Assembly (NCBI GenBank): GCA_903919145.1
Contig: CAIXGW010000300.1
Span: forward strand, 1 to 48,332
Direction: 5' to 3'
Source: an uncultured Myxococcales bacterium
GTDB taxonomy: Bacteria; Myxococcota_A; UBA9042
DNA length: 48,332 nucleotides
The translations under genes and the position numbers were made by a program. Below, one piece after another: positions 43,268 through 48,332 of this stretch. Position 1 is the stretch's first letter, and each line of letters opens with the position of its first letter. The notes below the pieces were generated by a model, which made no database searches, was not told the origin of the DNA, and saw only the letters and a program-made list of their open reading frames with translations.

Positions 43268-45994
43268 CTACGCCGGCTGAGCTTCCTGGGGAGCCGGGGT
43301 GATGGCCAGCTTCATGCCGGTATCGCCCACATCGACGACCACCGCATCGGCGGGGAAGCTGTCGTCGGCCTCGGCCGCACGGGCGCCGGCCAGCCAATCG
43401 GCAAGGACTTCCAAGACTTGGTGGCGCTGCGCCTCGCTGGCCTGCAGGTGGACCATCTGCAGCGGTCGGCCACCGCCGATCTTGCCGGCGGTGCGGGCGG
43501 AGCGGACGGCCGCGATCAGAGTCAGCAGCAGCTGGCCGCGCTGCAGGTCCTCGGCGCTTGCCTGGCCGGCAAAGACGTCGACGGCGCCCGCTTCGGACTG
43601 CGGCCACGCGGCAATGTGGATGGACGCCGGCGCGTCGGCGCCCAGCAGGCCGCGGATGGTGCGCTGGTAAAGCTCTTCAGTGATAAACGGCAGGATCGGC
43701 GCAAACAGCCGCAGGATGGCCCAGGTGCCAAACAGCAAGGTGTTGCGGCCGGCTTCGATCTCGCCGGCGTCAAAGCGGGTGCCGTCGCGAAAGCGATCCT
43801 TGACGATTTCCAGATAGTTGTCGCACCAGTCGCCCCAAAACAGCCCTTCGGTGGCGCGCACGGCCTTGCTGTACTCGTAGCCCTCAAAGCCAGCGGTAGC
43901 CTCGCCGACCACCTGGACCAGCCGGCTGCGCATCCACAGGTCGGCGGGGGTGGGCGCTTCTGCGGTAGCCCCGGGCTGCCAGCCGTTCAGGTACATCAAG
44001 GCAAAGCGCGTGGAATTCCACAGCTTGGTCAGCAGGCGCTTGCCGCCTTTGACGTCGTCTTCCAAGTAGCGCAGGTCGTGGCCCAGGGTGGCACCGGCGG
44101 CCCAGTAGCGCAGCGAGTCGGCGCCGTACTTGCCAATCACCTCGCCCGGCTCAACAAAGTTGCCGGCCCGCTTAGAGATTTTCTTGCCCTGGCGGTCCAG
44201 ACCCCAGCCTGAGATCATCACATCGCGCCACGGCAGACTCTGGGCGTGCAGGTGGGCCTTGGCCACGGTGTAGAACAGCCACGTGCGGATGATTTCATGG
44301 GCTTGCACGCGCACGCCGGCCGGAAAGATCTCTGGCCTCTTCTGGTCGCGGACCGGGGTATCTTCTGGCTGGTCTTCGCCCCACATCGCCCAGTTGGCGT
44401 TGATCATCGGGGTCAGCGAAGAGGTCATCCAGGTGTCCATCACGTCGGGCTCTGGGCGGGTGTGGGTCGAACCGCACGCCGAGCACGGCCGCGGGCAGGC
44501 CGTCATCATGGGGTCGATGGGCAGCTCAGCCTGGGTGGCGTAGATGGGGGCAGAGCAATCCTCGCAGAACCACACGGGAAAAGGTACGCCGTAGAAGCGC
44601 TGGCGCGAGATATTCCAGTCCCAGCGCAGGTTCTCTACCCACTGCTCATAGCGCTCGCGCATGAACTCCGGATACCAGTTCAGCTGGCGGCCACGCTCGA
44701 TCAGCTGGTCCTTGAGGTCCAGCAGGCGGATAAACCACTGCGGCGCCACCTGAATCTCTACCGGGGTGCTGCAGCGCTCGTGCAGGCTGGCGCGCGAGGT
44801 GTTGTCTTTGACGCCGATCAGGTAGTCGTGATCCTTAAGCAATTCGACAGCGGCCAGCCGCGCCTCGTTGTAGATGGCCGAGCCCTTGGCCTGAACGTGG
44901 ACGCGCTTGCCGTGCAGGGTCGGCAGATGGGGCGTGTCCATGCGGCCGTCGGGGCCCAGGATCAGCACGGTGTCCAGCTGGTGCTTGCGCCACTTGGCGA
45001 TGTCTTCGGGGTCGCCAAAGGTGCAGACCATCATCAGGCCTGAGCCAAACTCCGGGTCGACGCTCTCGTCAAACACCAAGCCAATGCTGCGGAAATCGCC
45101 GGGAGGCAGCTCCTGGGCTTCGGCTCCGTCGGCCCCCGGCTCGGCGCGCAGGTTGGTCAGGGGCACCTGGAAGCGCAAGCCGGCAAACGCGGCAAAGCGC
45201 TGGTCGCTGGGGTGGCAGGCCAGCGCCACGCAGGCGGGCACCAGCTCGGGGCGGGTGGTCTCGATCAAGCCTTCGGCGGGCGAGCCGGGGCTGGCGGTCT
45301 GCGGATCCACGGCAAAGCGCACGGCGTGCATCGGCCGGTTCTGCTCGTCGCCCGACTCCACATCGGCCTGAGCCAGCGAAGTGGAGCAGGCCGGGCACCA
45401 CAGGATCGGGTCCTGGCGGCGCTCCAGCCGGCCCTTGGCCACCAGGTCCAGAAACGACCACTGGGCGTGCTTGACGGCGCGCGGCTGGATGGTCGAGTAG
45501 TTCATCCGCCAGTCAACAGACAGGCCCAGGTCTCGCCACAGGTTCTCATAGACGGCCGCGCCTTCTCTGGTCTCTTTCAGGCACAGATCGACAAACTCCT
45601 TGCGGGTGATCTTGCCCTTGTTGATCTTGTACTTCTGCTCGACGTAGCGCTCGGTGGGCAGGCCGTTGTCGTCAAAACCCATGGGGTAGAAGATCTCGTA
45701 GCCGCGCATGCGCTTGTAGCGGACCACGAATTCGGCCTGCGAGTAGCTCATGGCGTGGCCGGTGTGCAGGTGCGCGGCGCTGACATAGGGCGGCGGCGTG
45801 TCAATGGCGTAGGTCTTGCCGGCCTTGGCGGCGGCGCTGTCGGGGCGGTAGCGATGGATCCCCATGTCTTCCCAGGCTTTGACCCAGCGCGGCTCGACTT
45901 CGCCGTGCTCGTAGTTCTTGGGCAGGGCGTCGGCCAGATCGACGGTGGCCGCTGGGGCGGCGGCAGTCTGGTGCGGCAGGGTCGGGTCGCTCAT
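43268..45994 (-). CDS. valS: Valyl-tRNA synthetase, archaeal-type
   Basis: This 908-residue class I enzyme charges tRNA-Val. The nucleotide-binding motif is HTGHAMSY and the second is KISKRAGN in place of KMSKS. The sequence YPMGFDDNGLPTERYVEQKY is characteristic of the archaeal and rickettsial type of ValRS rather than the common bacterial type. The editing domain lies in the middle, and two zinc-binding-like Cys clusters are visible (CPACSTS and CEDCSAP with a later CSACG). The C-terminal coiled-coil arm of bacterial ValRS is not evident. The start at 45994 has GGAG nine bases upstream. Confidence 0.9.
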   Translation of the reverse strand: MSDPTLPHQTAAAPAATVDLADALPKNYEHGEVEPRWVKAWEDMGIHRYRPDSAAAKAGKTYAIDTPPPYVSAAHLHTGHAMSYSQAEFVVRYKRMRGYEIFYPMGFDDNGLPTERYVEQKYKINKGKITRKEFVDLCLKETREGAAVYENLWRDLGLSVDWRMNYSTIQPRAVKHAQWSFLDLVAKGRLERRQDPILWCPACSTSLAQADVESGDEQNRPMHAVRFAVDPQTASPGSPAEGLIETTRPELVPACVALACHPSDQRFAAFAGLRFQVPLTNLRAEPGADGAEAQELPPGDFRSIGLVFDESVDPEFGSGLMMVCTFGDPEDIAKWRKHQLDTVLILGPDGRMDTPHLPTLHGKRVHVQAKGSAIYNEARLAAVELLKDHDYLIGVKDNTSRASLHERCSTPVEIQVAPQWFIRLLDLKDQLIERGRQLNWYPEFMRERYEQWVENLRWDWNISRQRFYGVPFPVWFCEDCSAPIYATQAELPIDPMMTACPRPCSACGSTHTRPEPDVMDTWMTSSLTPMINANWAMWGEDQPEDTPVRDQKRPEIFPAGVRVQAHEIIRTWLFYTVAKAHLHAQSLPWRDVMISGWGLDRQGKKISKRAGNFVEPGEVIGKYGADSLRYWAAGATLGHDLRYLEDDVKGGKRLLTKLWNSTRFALMYLNGWQPGATAEAPTPADLWMRSRLVQVVGEATAGFEGYEYSKAVRATEGLFWGDWCDNYLEIVKDRFRDGTRFDAGEIEAGRNTLLFGTWAILRLFAPILPFITEELYQRTIRGLLGADAPASIHIAAWPQSEAGAVDVFAGQASAEDLQRGQLLLTLIAAVRSARTAGKIGGGRPLQMVHLQASEAQRHQVLEVLADWLAGARAAEADDSFPADAVVVDVGDTGMKLAITPAPQEAQPA

Positions 45995-46148
45995 CAGGAA
46001 ACTCCACGGAGATCAGTGAATCAGGAAACGTCGGCGCCACGCCTGGCGGTGGCGGCACGGCGGCGAAGTCTAGCAGTGTTAGGGGGCCGGAAGGAAGGTC
46101 AGGGGGCTGCGCTTCACGCTTGATCGACATTCGGCTCAAGCTGATAAG

Positions 46149-46988
46149 CTAGCCCTGCATCTCCAAGGTCCGGTACGTCGCCCGCGGCTGCCAGCCGGCC
46201 AGCGCCATGGCCTCGTTCAACTCTGGACCCTCGGCGAACGCAAGCACCTCGCGCCCGATCAGCGGCGGGAGGGCCGGCAGCGGTGCCAACGCTTGTGCGA
46301 TCAAGCGCTTGCGCGACCGAAATGCCCGGGGTACAAACCACGGCTCCAGCAAGGTCAGCTCAGGCCCCATCGGCGCCAATTCACCAACCAGCACGGCGAC
46401 TCCAGCGTCAATGGCCACCACGCCAAGGCCATCCTGCAAGACCTGCGCACAGCGCCGCGTGTGGGCTTCCTTTGCCGTCCGCCGCGGGTCGAAGCCGTGG
46501 GCTTCCAGGGTGGCGTCGGCCAGGAACTCCGTGAACAGCTTGAGATCCGTCAAATCGCCAAGGCGCAGGCTCAGCCGCGTTGGCCCTGCCGCGCCAGCGA
46601 CGTGCAGCACCGCGGTCCGGTCGGCGACGACCTTGCGACCGTTGTGCTGAAAGCCTTCCCAGAATCGCGCCATGGCCGCAGCCGACCCGCGCACGACGTG
46701 GCGGTCGCCGTGGTCCTTGCCGATCATCTTTTGGTGCTGCAGCAGACCATGGCCCAGGGCCGCTGTGGCGGCTGGGTCCGCCTCAATCAGCGTGGCCGTG
46801 GTCCCTTCGACCTGCAGCGCTGCACCCAATTCCGTGCCATTGCGCGTCATTGCGCCAAACCACCACAAGCCCGCAGCGCCAGCCTCGCGGACGAACAGCC
46901 TGGCCTGTGGGTCGCTGGACGCGATCAGTTGCGCGATGCTGGCGGCATCGGAGTCACGCAACTGCCGGCAATTCCAAGCTTCACTCAT
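46149..46988 (-). CDS. GNAT-like acetyltransferase, probably tandem-domain
   Basis: This 279-residue protein starts CRQLRDSDAASIAQLIASSD, a GNAT-like first helix. An N-terminal half (about 1-130) resembles DUF4081-type proteins. The second half (about 135-279) begins LSLRLGDLTDLKLFTEFLADATLEAHGFDPRRTA and has strands typical of the fold. The classic acetyl-CoA loop Q/RxxGxG/A is not obvious, so activity is uncertain. The ATG at 46988 has AAGG eight to nine bases upstream. It lies upstream of valS on the same strand. Confidence 0.6.
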   Translation of the reverse strand: MSEAWNCRQLRDSDAASIAQLIASSDPQARLFVREAGAAGLWWFGAMTRNGTELGAALQVEGTTATLIEADPAATAALGHGLLQHQKMIGKDHGDRHVVRGSAAAMARFWEGFQHNGRKVVADRTAVLHVAGAAGPTRLSLRLGDLTDLKLFTEFLADATLEAHGFDPRRTAKEAHTRRCAQVLQDGLGVVAIDAGVAVLVGELAPMGPELTLLEPWFVPRAFRSRKRLIAQALAPLPALPPLIGREVLAFAEGPELNEAMALAGWQPRATYRTLEMQG

Positions 46989-47066
46989 AGAGGCACCTTC
47001 CCAGCGCGGGCAAGCGCGCCCAGGCAAAATCGGCGGATTGGCCGCTGGCGTCAAGCGGTGGTGTCA

Positions 47067-48332
47067 CTACTCGCCGTCCCCGTGCCCACCGTCTCCAGCC
47101 GGCGATGCCGGCCGCAGCGGCTGCCGCGCCTTCACCCGGCCGGCGCCTTGGCGCTGGAGCTGCGCTGCCAGGACCCCGCGGCCGCGGCCGTGGCTGGGGG
47201 CCAGCGAGCCGGCGCGGGCGGGCGCCGCGGCTGGGCCAGCTGCTCCCCCAGTGTCGCAGGCGTGGTCGCAGCCGCAGCCGGCTTGCACCGCTGGAGAGTG
47301 GCTGTGGCTGTCGCTGTGGTCGTGGCCGTGCCCATGGCCGTGCCCGTGGTCATGGCTGTGACCCAGCCCAGGCCCCGCCGTCAGCTCCAGCACCTGAGCC
47401 AAGAAGGCCCGCGGCCCCTGGCGCAGCAGGCTGAACAGCATGGCCGCAGCCAGGGCATACAGGGCCAGCTCGCCGATCAGAGAGTGTTCATCGTGCACCG
47501 CGCCACCGTGGGCGGGCACCAGGTAGCCGGGCAGGGCCAGGTTGACCGCCAGGCCCAGCAGCACAGCCACCACCAGTGTCGTAGCGGCAAAACCCAGCGC
47601 GGCCCGCCGCCCATGCAGGCGGGCCAACACCCCAAAAGTGCTCAAATTCGACGCGGGCCCTGTCAGCAAGAACGCCACGCCGGCCCCCGGAGACACGCCG
47701 GCGGCCACCAGCACCGCCACCAGCGGCGTCGCGCCAGAGGCACAGACTTCTACCGGAATGCCAATCATCGCCCACATCAGCACTTCAACGCCGGGCGGGA
47801 TCCACGCCAAAGAGTCGCGCTGCAGCATTGGCGAGGCGATGGCCGCCACCCCCAGACCCAGCAGCACCCAGGGCCCGGTGTGGTCGACCTGATCGCCCAG
47901 GCCCAAGGCCAGAGCTCGGCGAAACCGCGGCCAGCCCTGCAGATTTTGGCCCTTGTCCAGGTTGAGATCGCCGTTTTGCAGGCGCAGCGGCTTGCCCACC
48001 AGCCCGGAGCGCAGCAGGTGGTGCATCGCCCAGCCCACCGCGACCGCCGCCAGCGCCGCCGCCACCACCCGCGCCACCGCCATCTTGGTGCCCAGCAACG
48101 GCAAAGACAGCAGCACCGCGTCAAACCCCAGCTCGGGTGTCGCCACCAGAAAAGCAACCGCGGCTGCAGGAGGGACCCCCTGGAGAATCAGGGTTCTGTA
48201 GACGGGCAGGATGCCGCAAGAGCAGATTGGCAGCGGCAGGCCAAACAGCGCCCCGCGCAACGCCTGCGACAGAGAGCCGCCCTTGCCCAGCCAGCCAAAG
48301 GAGCTGGTGGGCAGGTAGACCTGGACCAACCC
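47067..48332 (-). CDS. SO_0444/UPF0718-type permease (partial, N terminus beyond window)
   Basis: This partial membrane protein (about 421 residues inside the window) has the motif LPICSCGILPVYRTLI, followed by a block of helices. A second half repeats the pattern (IPVEVCASGATPLVAVL, then GPASNLSTF). The family is linked to copper, arsenic or other efflux. After the last helix a cytoplasmic or periplasmic tail holds a stretch of alternating His with Gly, Asp and Ser (HSHDHGHGHGHGHDH), then CGCDHACD, probable metal ligands. No internal codon is a convincing start, so the gene is taken as running off the right edge. Confidence 0.85.
   Translation of the reverse strand, partial: GLVQVYLPTSSFGWLGKGGSLSQALRGALFGLPLPICSCGILPVYRTLILQGVPPAAAVAFLVATPELGFDAVLLSLPLLGTKMAVARVVAAALAAVAVGWAMHHLLRSGLVGKPLRLQNGDLNLDKGQNLQGWPRFRRALALGLGDQVDHTGPWVLLGLGVAAIASPMLQRDSLAWIPPGVEVLMWAMIGIPVEVCASGATPLVAVLVAAGVSPGAGVAFLLTGPASNLSTFGVLARLHGRRAALGFAATTLVVAVLLGLAVNLALPGYLVPAHGGAVHDEHSLIGELALYALAAAMLFSLLRQGPRAFLAQVLELTAGPGLGHSHDHGHGHGHGHDHSDSHSHSPAVQAGCGCDHACDTGGAAGPAAAPARAGSLAPSHGRGRGVLAAQLQRQGAGRVKARQPLRPASPAGDGGHGDGE

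Noticed and set aside
47290..47360. Short tandem repeats in DNA on the permease 3' end
   Set aside because: They are explained by the His/Gly/Asp codon alternation of the metal-binding tail.

Overview
This is a high-GC, gene-dense window from a Gram-negative (diderm) bacterium. The diderm envelope is shown by BamA, a Lol-type lipoprotein ABC transporter, an OmpA-type lipoprotein and several other lipoproteins. Eukaryote-like Ser/Thr kinases, an FHA-GAF-cyclase protein, PEGA and AgmX-like proteins, and a shell protein that resembles (from memory) those of Haliangium ochraceum point to the Myxococcota. That assignment is an inference. I see no prophage, CRISPR array or rRNA operon; the only mobile-element material is a REP-associated transposase at the left end.

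Layout. 1-1.1 kb: a REP-associated tyrosine transposase flanked by inverted REP-like repeats. 1.1-4.9 kb (minus): a co-oriented run of lipoprotein, coiled-coil (phasin-like) protein, ABC1/UbiB kinase and OmpA lipoprotein. 5.1-10.0 kb (plus): a zinc-ribbon protein, a polytopic membrane protein and a membrane-anchored helical-repeat Ser/Thr kinase. 10.1-12.3 kb: tRNA-Pro(GGG) with promoter and terminator, then lysS. 12.3-18.7 kb (plus): an outer-membrane biogenesis operon with overlapping genes (LolC/E-type permease, LolD ATPase, BamA, and a thioredoxin-fold protein without the usual cysteine). 18.7-23.9 kb (minus): an FHA-GAF-adenylate cyclase and a 1118-residue kinase/NTPase-like/TPR protein. 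23.95-26.6 kb (minus): ruvC-ruvA-ruvB and a DUF167 gene. 26.7-29.5 kb (plus): a cyclophilin lipoprotein and a CNNM/CorC-type membrane protein. 29.6-34.2 kb (minus): a PEGA protein and a transglutaminase/DUF58 pair.

34.2-38.5 kb is the most unusual part. A lone permuted tandem BMC shell protein overlaps a small secreted AgmX-like gene by four bases. Just upstream lie two long near-perfect hairpins that match no gene. On the other strand is a tandem AAA+ ATPase whose first module lacks the Walker B glutamate, followed by an MshEN-like protein. 38.6-48.3 kb: an enlarged CcmF, a small methyltransferase-like protein, a fatty-acid desaturase, an archaeal-type valyl-tRNA synthetase, a GNAT-like protein, and a permease with a His-rich tail that runs off the right edge.

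All calls come from reading sequence and motifs without database searches. Start codons were chosen from Shine-Dalgarno spacing, overlap with the previous gene and family length. Several starts are TTG or GTG.
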